Shown here: positions 1-5,149 of the stretch, piece by piece
Position numbering within the stretch: the stretch's first letter is position 1
How the letters are laid out: the number at the start of each line of letters is the position of its first letter
Source: an uncultured Coriobacteriaceae bacterium
Lineage (GTDB): Bacteria > Actinomycetota > Coriobacteriia > Coriobacteriales > Eggerthellaceae
Length of the DNA stretch: 5,399 bases
NCBI GenBank assembly: GCA_900554945.1
Contig: USJN01000124.1
Location: 1 to 5,399 of the forward strand
Direction: 5' to 3'
Notes under the pieces: model-generated
Told to the model about the DNA's origin: nothing
The model's input: only the letters and a program-made list of their open reading frames with translations
Database searches by the model: none
Translations under genes and position numbers: made by a program

Positions 1-35
1 CTTATGGCTTCCTCGCGCGCTTGTTGCTCCCCCAT
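1..35 (-). CDS. Possible N-terminal fragment of a divergent gene running off the left edge
   Basis: Reading leftward from an ATG at 35-33, eleven codons stay open to the window edge and spell MGEQQAREEAI, a hydrophilic, helix-forming start typical of a real protein N-terminus. Only a poor purine stretch (GAGAG, about 10 bases upstream) could serve as a ribosome binding site, and a GTG four codons earlier (VALM...) could be an alternative start. If real, the gene is divergent from the DUF262 gene and shares the 36-229 intergenic region with it. The fragment is far too short to assign a family, and the open frame could be chance. Confidence 0.25.
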   Translation of the reverse strand, partial: MGEQQAREEAI

Positions 36-93
36 CAATGCCACTCTCTGTGCTCGATTTGCGGATTCTCCTGCTCAATCGAATTCGAGCATC

Positions 94-122
94 TACTCAT
101 CCATAGGCGCCTGTCCTATAAT
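94..122 (+). promoter_or_regulatory. Sigma-70-like promoter for the DUF262 gene
   Basis: A perfect TATAAT -10 hexamer lies at 117-122. Seventeen bases upstream, TACTCA (94-99) matches TTGACA at only three of six positions, so the -35 is weak. Transcription would start near 129 and give a leader of about 100 bases before the ATG at 230. Confidence 0.5.
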
Positions 123-143
123 CCTTCACGGTTTTTTTGAGGC

Positions 144-170
144 TGCACCCGCGGCGACGCTTCGGGTGCA
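144..170 (+). repeat. 8-bp inverted repeat (leader hairpin) upstream of the DUF262 gene
   Basis: TGCACCCG (144-151) and CGGGTGCA (163-170) are perfect reverse complements separated by 11 bases. The hairpin lies about 15-40 bases downstream of the predicted transcription start and 60 bases before the start codon. It has no T-run, so it is not a terminator; an operator or an mRNA leader stem is possible. Confidence 0.4.
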
Positions 171-229
171 AGATGGTGGTCGCGCCGAGGTCGGCACCTT
201 GGGCGCGAAGTGGAGAAAGAGTTTTACGC

Positions 230-1252
230 ATGCAAACCAAACAAGAGCTGTTCCTCGACCTTTTGGGAACGGAAGACACCCAGTTCGTCATCCCGGTGTA
301 CCAGCGCGTGTACTCCTGGGGCTTGCAGCAGTGCAAAGGGCTGTGGCAGGACATCAACCGCTCGGGCCGCACGGGTAACGCGCACTTCATCGGCACGGTG
401 CTCTATGCGCCCGATCGTTTCGCGAAGACGGCGCAGCACCAACTCGATGTGATCGACGGCCAGCAGCGCATGACCACGCTCACCATCGTGATCGCTGCAC
501 TCGTGAAGCACCTGCGCGCCCACGGAGGAACCGCTGACGGCCTTACTGCCGACGATATTTCCCGTGCGTTTCTCCATGTGAAAGCAGGAGATGGTTCGGC
601 GGCGAAGCTTATCCTGTCGCTAAACGATTGCCCGACACTTGAGGCGGTGGTGAACGCTACGCCGATGCCCGAGCGTCCCTCTGAGCGCATCACCGAGAAC
701 CTCGACTACTTCTACGGCGAGATGGAGAAGAACGATTTCGACGCCGACGTGCTGTGGGCGGGCATGAAGGTGCTCACGGTGATCGATGCCGAGCTCGACC
801 GCGGCGACAACCCGCAGCTCATCTTCGAGAGCCTGAACGCGCGCGGTGTGCCGCTGACGACGGCCGACCTGGTGCGCAACTACCTGCTCATTGCGATGGA
901 CCACGATGAGCAGACGCGCCTGTACAAGGAATACTGGGAGCCGATCGAGGTCATGTTCGGCGACGACCCCGGTGCCGAGAAGCTCAACGCCGCCATTCGC
1001 ACGTGGCTTTCGATCCGCTTCCCCAAGGTGCGCATCCACGATAAGAGCGAGACGTATTCTGTGTTCAAGACCTACATCGAGGACGAGCACGCGGGCACGC
1101 CCGAGGAGCTGCTCGACGAGCTGCGCGGCTTCTGCTTCATGTGGGCCGAGAACTACAACTTCCACGAGGTGAAAGAATTCCGCAGCATGAACTGGGCAAA
1201 GGGAAAGCGTCGCACGCTTGTCCCCGAGCGCGCAAGCCAAGGCGGGTTCTAG
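230..1252 (+). CDS. DUF262 (GmrSD-type) domain protein, apparently lacking its C-terminal nuclease half
   Basis: This 340-residue protein carries the hallmark motifs of DUF262, the NTP-binding/ParB-like domain of GmrSD-type and related restriction or phage-defence proteins: IPVYQRVYSW (21-30), FIGTV (53-57), the signature DVIDGQQRMTTL (73-84), and the second conserved block IFESLNARGVPLTTADLVRN (198-217). The start at 230 is chosen because GGAGAAAGAG (212-221) sits 8 bases upstream; the longer frame from 137 begins with TTG and has no such site. Family members usually continue for 200-300 residues into a DUF1524 HNH nuclease domain. Here the protein ends after a short basic tail (KGKRRTLVPERASQGGF) with no His-Asn-His motif, and a terminator follows 42 bases later. 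It is therefore either a deletion remnant or a stand-alone DUF262 protein. Own promoter and terminator indicate a monocistronic gene. Family assignment is firm; function of this short form is unknown. Confidence 0.87.
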   Translation: MQTKQELFLDLLGTEDTQFVIPVYQRVYSWGLQQCKGLWQDINRSGRTGNAHFIGTVLYAPDRFAKTAQHQLDVIDGQQRMTTLTIVIAALVKHLRAHGGTADGLTADDISRAFLHVKAGDGSAAKLILSLNDCPTLEAVVNATPMPERPSERITENLDYFYGEMEKNDFDADVLWAGMKVLTVIDAELDRGDNPQLIFESLNARGVPLTTADLVRNYLLIAMDHDEQTRLYKEYWEPIEVMFGDDPGAEKLNAAIRTWLSIRFPKVRIHDKSETYSVFKTYIEDEHAGTPEELLDELRGFCFMWAENYNFHEVKEFRSMNWAKGKRRTLVPERASQGGF

Positions 1253-1294
1253 GGTAAGCGCTGCAGCCTGCGCGATCTACCGCATAAGATGGAA

Positions 1295-1329
1295 GGAGCC
1301 TCGGGCACAATGCTCGAGGCTCCTTTTTT
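1295..1329 (+). terminator. Intrinsic terminator of the DUF262 gene
   Basis: GGAGCCTCG (1295-1303) pairs perfectly with CGAGGCTCC (1315-1323). With an inner G-T wobble and a GC pair, the stem reaches 12 bp around an ACAAT loop. Six T residues (1324-1329) follow directly. It is oriented for the plus strand and lies 42 bases after the stop codon. Confidence 0.88.
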
Positions 1330-1349
1330 GCTCCCTAAGCTTTCGCGGG

Positions 1350-1395
1350 AAAAGCGCCTCCTGCGGCGGGTAGTGTTCTTTCCACCGCAGGAGGC
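1350..1395 (-). terminator. Probable intrinsic terminator of dapL
   Basis: On the minus strand, an 11-bp perfect stem (1395-1385 with 1366-1356; GCCTCCTGCGG/CCGCAGGAGGC) encloses an 18-base loop and is followed by GC and then TTTT (1353-1350). It starts 23 bases beyond the dapL stop. The T-run is short and the loop long, so termination may be partial. With the plus-strand hairpin at 1295-1329 it separates two convergent genes. Confidence 0.65.
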
Positions 1396-1417
1396 TCGCT
1401 ACGCCGCTCGACGTTCG

Positions 1418-2638
1418 CTACGCCATGAGCTTCTTGATGCGCTCCATCGCCTCGACGGTGGCGTCGGCGTCGCCAAAGGCGGTCAGGCGCACATAGCCTT
1501 CGCCCGAGGGGCCGAAGCCCGCGCCCGGCGTGGTGATGATGTTCGCCTCGGTGAGCAGCTTGTCGAAAAACTCCCAGCTCCCCACACCTTCAGGCGTCTT
1601 GCACCAGATATAGGGGCTGTTCACGGCGCCGTAGACGGTGAATCCGGCGGCTTCGAGGCCTTCCTTGATCACGCGCGCGTTGTTGCGGTAGTACGCAAGC
1701 GTCTCTTCGATCTGTCGCTCGCCTTCCTCGGTGTAGATTGCCGCGGCGCCGCGCTGGATGATGTAGCTCGCGCCGTTGAACTTCGTGCACTGACGGCGGT
1801 TCCACATGGCGTTCAGGCTCTGGCCGTCGCGCTCGAGTTCCTTAGGAACCACAGTATAGCCGCAGCGCGCACCGGTAAATCCTGCGGTCTTCGAGAACGA
1901 GCGGAACTCGATGGCGCAGGTCTTGGCGCCTTCCACCTCGTAGATGGAGTGCGGCACGCCCTCTTCGGTGATGAAGCGCTCGTAAGCCGCGTCGAACATG
2001 ATGATCGAGCCGTTGGCGTTCGCGTAGTCGACCCACACCTTCAGCTGCTCGGCGGTGAGCACCGTGCCCGTAGGGTTGTTCGGGCTGCACAGGTAGATGA
2101 CGTCCGCACGGCCCTCGGGAAGCGCAGGGCAGAAGCCGTTTTCGGCGGTGGTGGGCATGTAGGTGATGTTCGTCCAGCGCTCGGCGGCGGCATCGTAGTC
2201 GCCCGCGCGGCCCGCCATCGCGTTGGAATCGACGTAGACGGGGTACACCGGGTCGCATACGGCGATGACGTTGTCGACGTCGAGGATGTCGCCGATGTTG
2301 CCGCAGTCGGACTTCGCACCGTCGGAGATGAAAATCTCATCGTCGGCGATGTCGACCCCGCGTGCGTGGAAATCCTTCTCCGCGATGACCGAGCGCAGAA
2401 AGTCATAGCCCTGCTCAGGGCCGTAGCCGTGGAAGGTTTCGGTGCGCGACAGGTCGTCGACGGCGGCGTGCATGGCCTCGATGACGGCAGGTGCGAGCGG
2501 GCGCGTCACATCGCCGATGCCCATCTTGATGAGCTTCGCCTCGGGGTGCGCCTCGGAATACGCTGCCGTGCGACGGGCGATCTCGGAGAAGAGATAGCTG
2601 CCCGGAAGTTTCTGGTAGTTCGGATTGACCTTAGCCAC
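1418..2638 (-). CDS. dapL: LL-diaminopimelate aminotransferase
   Basis: DapL is a PLP enzyme that converts tetrahydrodipicolinate plus glutamate directly to LL-diaminopimelate and 2-oxoglutarate, bypassing the succinylase, acetylase and dehydrogenase routes to lysine and meso-DAP for peptidoglycan. The 406-residue product matches the family length of about 410. The N-terminus [19 protein letters not shown] and the IGDVTRPL block (41-48) are typical of DapL. Fold-type I aminotransferase features are visible: [12 protein letters not shown] (105-116), SPNNPTGT (185-192), DAAYE (216-220), the PLP lysine K250 in [15 protein letters not shown], and the substrate-binding arginine R384 in GYVRLTAFG. 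The start is GTG at 2638, because AGGAG (2650-2646) lies 7 bases upstream; an in-frame ATG at 2731 would add 31 atypical residues. It follows the channel gene on the same strand after 151 bases, and no other lysine gene is in view. Confidence 0.96.
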   Translation of the reverse strand: MAKVNPNYQKLPGSYLFSEIARRTAAYSEAHPEAKLIKMGIGDVTRPLAPAVIEAMHAAVDDLSRTETFHGYGPEQGYDFLRSVIAEKDFHARGVDIADDEIFISDGAKSDCGNIGDILDVDNVIAVCDPVYPVYVDSNAMAGRAGDYDAAAERWTNITYMPTTAENGFCPALPEGRADVIYLCSPNNPTGTVLTAEQLKVWVDYANANGSIIMFDAAYERFITEEGVPHSIYEVEGAKTCAIEFRSFSKTAGFTGARCGYTVVPKELERDGQSLNAMWNRRQCTKFNGASYIIQRGAAAIYTEEGERQIEETLAYYRNNARVIKEGLEAAGFTVYGAVNSPYIWCKTPEGVGSWEFFDKLLTEANIITTPGAGFGPSGEGYVRLTAFGDADATVEAMERIKKLMA

Positions 2639-2789
2639 GAAAGTGCTCCTTGTCGTTTCGGTTCCTGCAAGCGGCGGATGCCGCGTCGCGTGGGCCCGCC
2701 TTCGTGCCCACGCTTCTGTGTCGCTCTCCATTTTGCCGCAGTTTGACCGAGCACGCGTGTAATTTAACGTTAACGCCAGTGATTTAACA
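2639..2789 (-). promoter_or_regulatory. dapL upstream region with hairpins and AT-rich repeats
   Basis: This 151-base gap should hold the dapL promoter and leader. Three structures are visible. An 8-bp inverted repeat GCGTGGGC/GCCCACGC lies at 2688-2695 and 2706-2713. A 5-bp hairpin GCGGC-GGAT-GCCGC lies at 2671-2684. The palindrome TTAACGTTAA lies at 2764-2773, within a pair of near-identical direct repeats (2762-2775 and 2782-2795). No convincing -35/-10 pair was found; the best AT-rich hexamers (TTAAAT and AATTAC, minus strand 2787-2759) match consensus poorly. The conserved features of a lysine riboswitch were not recognised, and the gap is short for one. Confidence 0.45.
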
Positions 2790-2795
2790 TTATCG
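2762..2795. repeat. Two 14-base direct repeats with 20-base spacing
   Basis: ATTTAACGTTAACG (2762-2775) and ATTTAACATTATCG (2782-2795) agree at 12 of 14 positions and start exactly 20 bases apart, about two helical turns. The second copy overlaps the stop codon of the potassium-channel gene. The spacing and position upstream of dapL suit paired regulator sites, but AT-rich similarity by chance is also possible. Confidence 0.35.
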
Positions 2796-3212
2796 CGTGC
2801 GGCGGTATTCCCTTACCCGTTTGGAGAACGCGGCCAGCTCCTCGGGGGTCATCTCGTCGAGGCGTTCGAGGTTGGCGGCGAAGTTGGCAAGCGTGCCTTC
2901 TTGGCGCGCCTTGAGCGCGGTCGTGCAGTAGCTCACGACAACGCCGGTGAGAAGTGCGATGTAGAAAATGCTTAGGATACTGAGCACCACTGCCGCCACG
3001 CGCGCTACCGGTCCCGTCGCGTTCACGTCGCCGAACCCGATGGTCGACACCACTTCGAAAGAGAACCACGCCCCATCGCCGAAGGTGAGGGTTTCGGGGT
3101 CGGCGAGCCACACGGCTGCCGAGCATATGAGGAAGGCGATCGCGAACACACAGGTGATAGGCCCGAAACCTGAATGCCTCAGCACGTCCACGAGCATGCG
3201 GAAGTTTATCAT
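2790..3212 (-). CDS. Two-TM potassium-channel-like protein (Ion_trans_2 family)
   Basis: The 140-residue product has the plan of a minimal KcsA-like pore subunit, which would tetramerise in the cytoplasmic membrane. TM1 spans about residues 16-37. The pore helix and selectivity filter follow at 47-62 ([16 protein letters not shown]; filter TIGFGD, with Ile and Phe in place of the usual TVGYGD residues). TM2 spans 68-95 and has a possible gating-hinge glycine at G90. A charged cytosolic helix (101-140, [15 protein letters not shown] and a basic end) completes it. There is no voltage sensor and no RCK/TrkA-N domain. The ATG at 3212 is preceded by AGGAGG (3225-3220) at 7 bases, and it overlaps the TGA of the CLC gene as ATGA, so the two are probably translationally coupled. 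Potassium selectivity is inferred from the filter; the ligand or trigger is not visible. Confidence 0.9.
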   Translation of the reverse strand: MINFRMLVDVLRHSGFGPITCVFAIAFLICSAAVWLADPETLTFGDGAWFSFEVVSTIGFGDVNATGPVARVAAVVLSILSIFYIALLTGVVVSYCTTALKARQEGTLANFAANLERLDEMTPEELAAFSKRVREYRRTR

Positions 3213-4573
3213 TCGCTTGCCTCCTCGGTTTCTTGAAGGGTGCCCCCATTCTTCTGGGCGCTCCCCTGCAGCTTGGAAGGCGCAATCGCCTTCGGAAGGG
3301 GAATCGCCGCCCCGATGGCCGCAGCCGCGATCGTGACGACGACGCCCTTCACGGGGAAGCACATGATCAGCAGCAGCGCCGTCATCACGGGCTGGCGCAT
3401 GACGGCTCCCATGCACCCTGCGGTGCACGCGGCCACGCATGATACGGGATCCGCGCTGGTGAGCAGGGAGAAGCCGTAGCCGATGCTCACGCCTGCGAAG
3501 ATGAGCGGGAAGAAATGGCCTCCGCGCCAGCCCATCTGGATGCAAAACGGGGTGAGCGCGGCCTTTATGAGCCCGGTTGCTATGAGCGCGCCCGCGCCGA
3601 TTGCGAGGTAGCTATCCATCAGCAGGTGCGTCTGCGACTCGCCCGCGAACATGGTGTAGGGCATCGCCATGCCGCATACCGCGAGGACGATCCCGCCGAG
3701 CACGGCCTTCGCGACGGGCCGCTCCCCCATGCGGCTTGCAAGTTTTCCTGATGCCCAGGTCGATGCGTGGAACGCCCACCCCGCGGCACATCCGATGAGG
3801 GCGGCGGGTATGACCAGTGCGGCTTCGAGCGCGCCCACTTCCATCCCTGCGAAGCGCGGGAGGCCCATTCCTCCCCCAAACAAGTCTCCGAGCAGCAGAA
3901 ACGCCGCGAGCGCGCCCGCAATGGCGCACAGGTAGACAAAGGTTTTCTGTGCGCGCGGCAACTTGATGTCGACGTCGCCTTTGCCGTTGCTCGGCGCGTC
4001 CGCCGTCCCTGCAAGCGGGGCCACAAAGCCGTACAAGGGGGCGGTGAACAGGGCGGTTAAGGCGGCTTGCGTGCCGATGGTGGTGAGCGCGCGGAAGTCG
4101 GCGCCGAAACGCCGCATCCGATCGCCGACCCAGGTGCAGAGCCCTGCGATCACGCCGGTGAGCCCGGCCTCGGGTCCGATCGACCCGCCGAACAGCAGCG
4201 GCAGAAGCGCCGCGAGCGAAAGCTTGCCGATGCCCTCGTAGCTGTAGCGGCCGTTTTGCTTCACCTTGGCCATGACCTCGGTAAGCTCTTCGGGCCGCGC
4301 GCCCGTCTTCTTGTCGAAATACCCGATGAGAAGGCCGCCGCCGATACACACGATAAGCGGATACGGCAGAAAGCCGAACGGCCCCTCGGCGAGCCCCGGC
4401 AGATACGCATCCGCCGCCTGGCCGATGAGCGCGGGCAGCGTGGCCCAGAAGAGCTCGATCCCCTTGTCCATCAAGAAGAAGAACGCCCACACAAACGCGC
4501 CGGCAATCGACCCGGTTACGATGACGCAGAGCACGAAGAGCGCGCGGTTGATGGGTTTGGAGAAATTGGTCAT
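3209..4573 (-). CDS. Atypical CLC-family chloride channel/transporter
   Basis: A 454-residue polytopic membrane protein with many hydrophobic segments, about the length of a CLC core, and no C-terminal CBS domains (the tail after about 430 is short and polar). Family evidence is GGSIGPEAGL (129-138), corresponding to the CLC GxxGP helix-F motif, ALFTAPLYG (174-182), the FAGESQTHLL segment (309-318), and WRGGHFFPLIFAG (349-361), corresponding to GGxFxP of helix N. Two canonical features differ. The GSGIP chloride-binding motif is replaced around GARPEEL (91-97). In the GREGP motif the gating glutamate position before GP is isoleucine, while a glutamate follows the proline. This resembles divergent YfeO-like bacterial homologues more than CLC-ec1. 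The ATG at 4573 has GGAG only 4 bases upstream. The next gene overlaps by 4 bases. Whether it carries chloride, fluoride or something else cannot be read from sequence. Confidence 0.92.
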   Translation of the reverse strand: MTNFSKPINRALFVLCVIVTGSIAGAFVWAFFFLMDKGIELFWATLPALIGQAADAYLPGLAEGPFGFLPYPLIVCIGGGLLIGYFDKKTGARPEELTEVMAKVKQNGRYSYEGIGKLSLAALLPLLFGGSIGPEAGLTGVIAGLCTWVGDRMRRFGADFRALTTIGTQAALTALFTAPLYGFVAPLAGTADAPSNGKGDVDIKLPRAQKTFVYLCAIAGALAAFLLLGDLFGGGMGLPRFAGMEVGALEAALVIPAALIGCAAGWAFHASTWASGKLASRMGERPVAKAVLGGIVLAVCGMAMPYTMFAGESQTHLLMDSYLAIGAGALIATGLIKAALTPFCIQMGWRGGHFFPLIFAGVSIGYGFSLLTSADPVSCVAACTAGCMGAVMRQPVMTALLLIMCFPVKGVVVTIAAAAIGAAIPLPKAIAPSKLQGSAQKNGGTLQETEEASE

Positions 4574-4603
4574 GCGGCTCCGATTTGTCGAGGGGCGTCA
4601 AGG

Positions 4604-4710
4604 GCGAACGAATGCAACGCAAACACCTTACTATATCCGCCGGCGTTTTGGCGCAGGAACAGAAGCTGCGGCGCTCACTGGCTGCAAACACGCTATTCGC
4701 GAACGAATGC
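4604..4710. repeat. Paired direct repeats flanking the CLC promoter region
   Basis: GCGAACGAATGC occurs perfectly at 4604-4615 and 4699-4710. GCAAACAC occurs at 4619-4626 and 4684-4691. The order along the plus strand is long, short, then short, long. One long copy lies in the predicted CLC 5' leader and the other in the C-terminal codons (AFVR) of the broken small gene. They may be regulatory sites or traces of a local duplication. Confidence 0.4.
4630..4635 (-). promoter_or_regulatory. Candidate -10 element for the CLC/K-channel operon
   Basis: On the minus strand TATAGT (4635-4630) matches the -10 consensus at five of six positions and would give a leader of about 50 bases. No good -35 hexamer lies 16-18 bases upstream, and there is no TG extension. 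The upstream small gene has no visible terminator, so read-through is also possible. Confidence 0.3.
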
Positions 4711-4886
4711 GAGCGCGTTCACGATGTCCCGATCCTCCATCTGGCAAGTTTGTCGGCGCAGGCGTACTCGGCGAAGTCCTTATAGGTAAGCGAGTCGAGC
4801 GCGCGGGGCGCCACTGGCAGGTTCAGTTTTTCGCATGCCTGCTCGAAGAGGCGCGTCCCCTCTTCCGCGCGTGTACGATTGTCCAT
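4693..4886 (-). pseudogene. Small hypothetical gene apparently broken by a one-base frameshift
   Basis: From ATG 4886 a frame runs 55 codons to TGA at 4721-4719. Its first 48 residues look like a genuine soluble helical protein (MDNRTRAEEG..., LFEQACEKLNLP, YKDFAEYACADKLA), but the last residues (RWRIGTS) do not. In the adjacent frame, directly from 4743, the text reads QMEDRDIVNALAFVRE and stops at 4695-4693, which continues the style exactly. Restoring one missing base near 4743-4746 would give a 64-residue protein. I do not recognise the family. No Shine-Dalgarno is visible; an in-frame TGA directly precedes the ATG, so this is the first possible ATG, and leaderless translation cannot be excluded. 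It could be a decayed gene, a sequencing error, or a genuine 55-residue protein. No slippery heptamer supports programmed frameshifting. Confidence 0.5.
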
Positions 4887-4895
4887 TCAGTCATT

Positions 4896-4904
4896 TGCTA
4901 CAAT
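4896..4904 (+). promoter_or_regulatory. Extended -10 promoter for the 28-residue membrane peptide
   Basis: TGCTACAAT (4896-4904) combines the TGn extension with a TACAAT hexamer (five of six). The nearest -35-like sequence, TTGTCC (4879-4884), is only 14 bases away, but extended -10 promoters tolerate a poor -35. Transcription would start near 4911, about 45 bases before the ATG at 4956. The element lies just upstream of the divergent small gene at 4886. Confidence 0.5.
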
Positions 4905-4929
4905 GCCCGCAGGGAGCGATTCGCGCCTG

Positions 4930-4954
4930 GGCGGTATGCCGAGAGGAGGCCGCC
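4930..4954 (+). promoter_or_regulatory. Possible hairpin enclosing the Shine-Dalgarno of the membrane-peptide gene
   Basis: GGCGG (4930-4934) can pair with CCGCC (4950-4954), placing the AGGAGG ribosome binding site (4944-4949) in the 15-base loop beside the stem. The stem ends one base before the ATG. Folding could limit ribosome access, a feature common in toxin mRNAs, but five base pairs is a modest stem. Confidence 0.35.
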
Positions 4955-4955
4955 T

Positions 4956-5042
4956 ATGGATGCCTCTGCAGTCGACGCTACGTGCAATAAATTGCTGGTG
5001 GTTATCGGCATCATCGGGCTTCTGCTCATAATGTGGGAGTGA
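4956..5042 (+). CDS. 28-residue single-span membrane peptide (candidate type I toxin)
   Basis: The ORF encodes a short polar N-terminus (MDASAVDATCNK) followed by one continuous hydrophobic span of about 15 residues (LLVVIGIIGLLLIMW, 13-27) and ends with Glu. AGGAGG (4944-4949) lies 6 bases before the ATG, an ideal site that is hard to explain by chance. An extended -10 promoter stands upstream and a small hairpin follows the stop. Size and single-span design match small membrane proteins, including type I toxins and subunits such as KdpF or CydX, but it lacks the sequence signatures I know for those, and no matching partner operon is nearby. A convergent promoter to the right could produce an antisense RNA across its 3' end. 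Coding status is well supported; toxin function is inference from layout. Confidence 0.6.
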   Translation: MDASAVDATCNKLLVVIGIIGLLLIMWE

Positions 5043-5127
5043 ACGCGAACCGCGTTTTGAAAAGAAAGAAGCCGGGGAACCCTCTAAAGTAACCCAGCTT
5101 TAACCAAAGAAAACGCCGCTCAGGCAT
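5026..5127 (-). CDS. Possible 33-residue aromatic, basic peptide antisense to the membrane-peptide tail
   Basis: From ATG 5127-5125 a 33-codon frame ends with TGA at 5028-5026. The product is rich in Phe, Arg and Lys (it includes LKLGYFRGFPGFFLF). GAGGG lies about 10 bases upstream, a mediocre ribosome site. The frame begins roughly 15 bases after the start predicted for the strong minus-strand promoter at 5150-5178. It overlaps the 28-residue plus-strand gene by 17 bases, tail to tail. The open frame extends further upstream to 5322, but that part lies before the promoter and looks non-coding. The transcript may equally be a non-coding antisense RNA, with the ORF incidental. Confidence 0.3.
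   Translation of the reverse strand: MPERRFLWLKLGYFRGFPGFFLFKTRFAFTPTL
5042..5058 (+). terminator. Small hairpin after the membrane-peptide stop codon
   Basis: AACGCG (5042-5047) and CGCGTT (5051-5056) form a perfect 6-bp stem with an AAC loop, ending in TTTT (5055-5058, two of them in the stem). It begins at the last base of the TGA. The stem and T-run are short, so it is a weak terminator at best. It would also be transcribed in the opposing minus-strand RNA. Confidence 0.4.
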
Positions 5128-5149
5128 ATCTGGCGCGCCCTCAGCGCGC

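Noticed and set aside
137..229. Upstream extension of the DUF262 gene to a TTG at 137
   Set aside because: The added 31 residues are Arg-rich and unlike the family, they cover the leader hairpin, and the good ribosome site precedes the ATG at 230.
2639..2731. Longer dapL start at ATG 2731
   Set aside because: The 31 extra residues do not match DapL N-termini, and GTG 2638 has AGGAG at the right spacing.
1289..2746. Long plus-strand open frame of 485 codons
   Set aside because: It lies opposite dapL, whose protein is clearly conserved; the frame is a GC-rich shadow with Arg/Ala/Val/His-rich text and no ribosome site.
3213..3545. Extension of the K-channel frame upstream into the CLC gene
   Set aside because: The added 111 residues are Arg/His-rich shadow sequence of the CLC gene; AGGAGG plus ATGA overlap fixes the start at 3212.
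4585..4785. 66-codon plus-strand frame between the CLC gene and the small gene
   Set aside because: It has no ribosome site and overlaps the antisense strand of the better small-gene frame; composition is unremarkable.
4067..4955. Plus-strand open frames of 240 and 258 codons crossing the CLC gene start and the small gene
   Set aside because: They are antisense shadows of the CLC gene. Only the last 29 codons of one (4956-5042) have their own strong ribosome site and a sensible protein.
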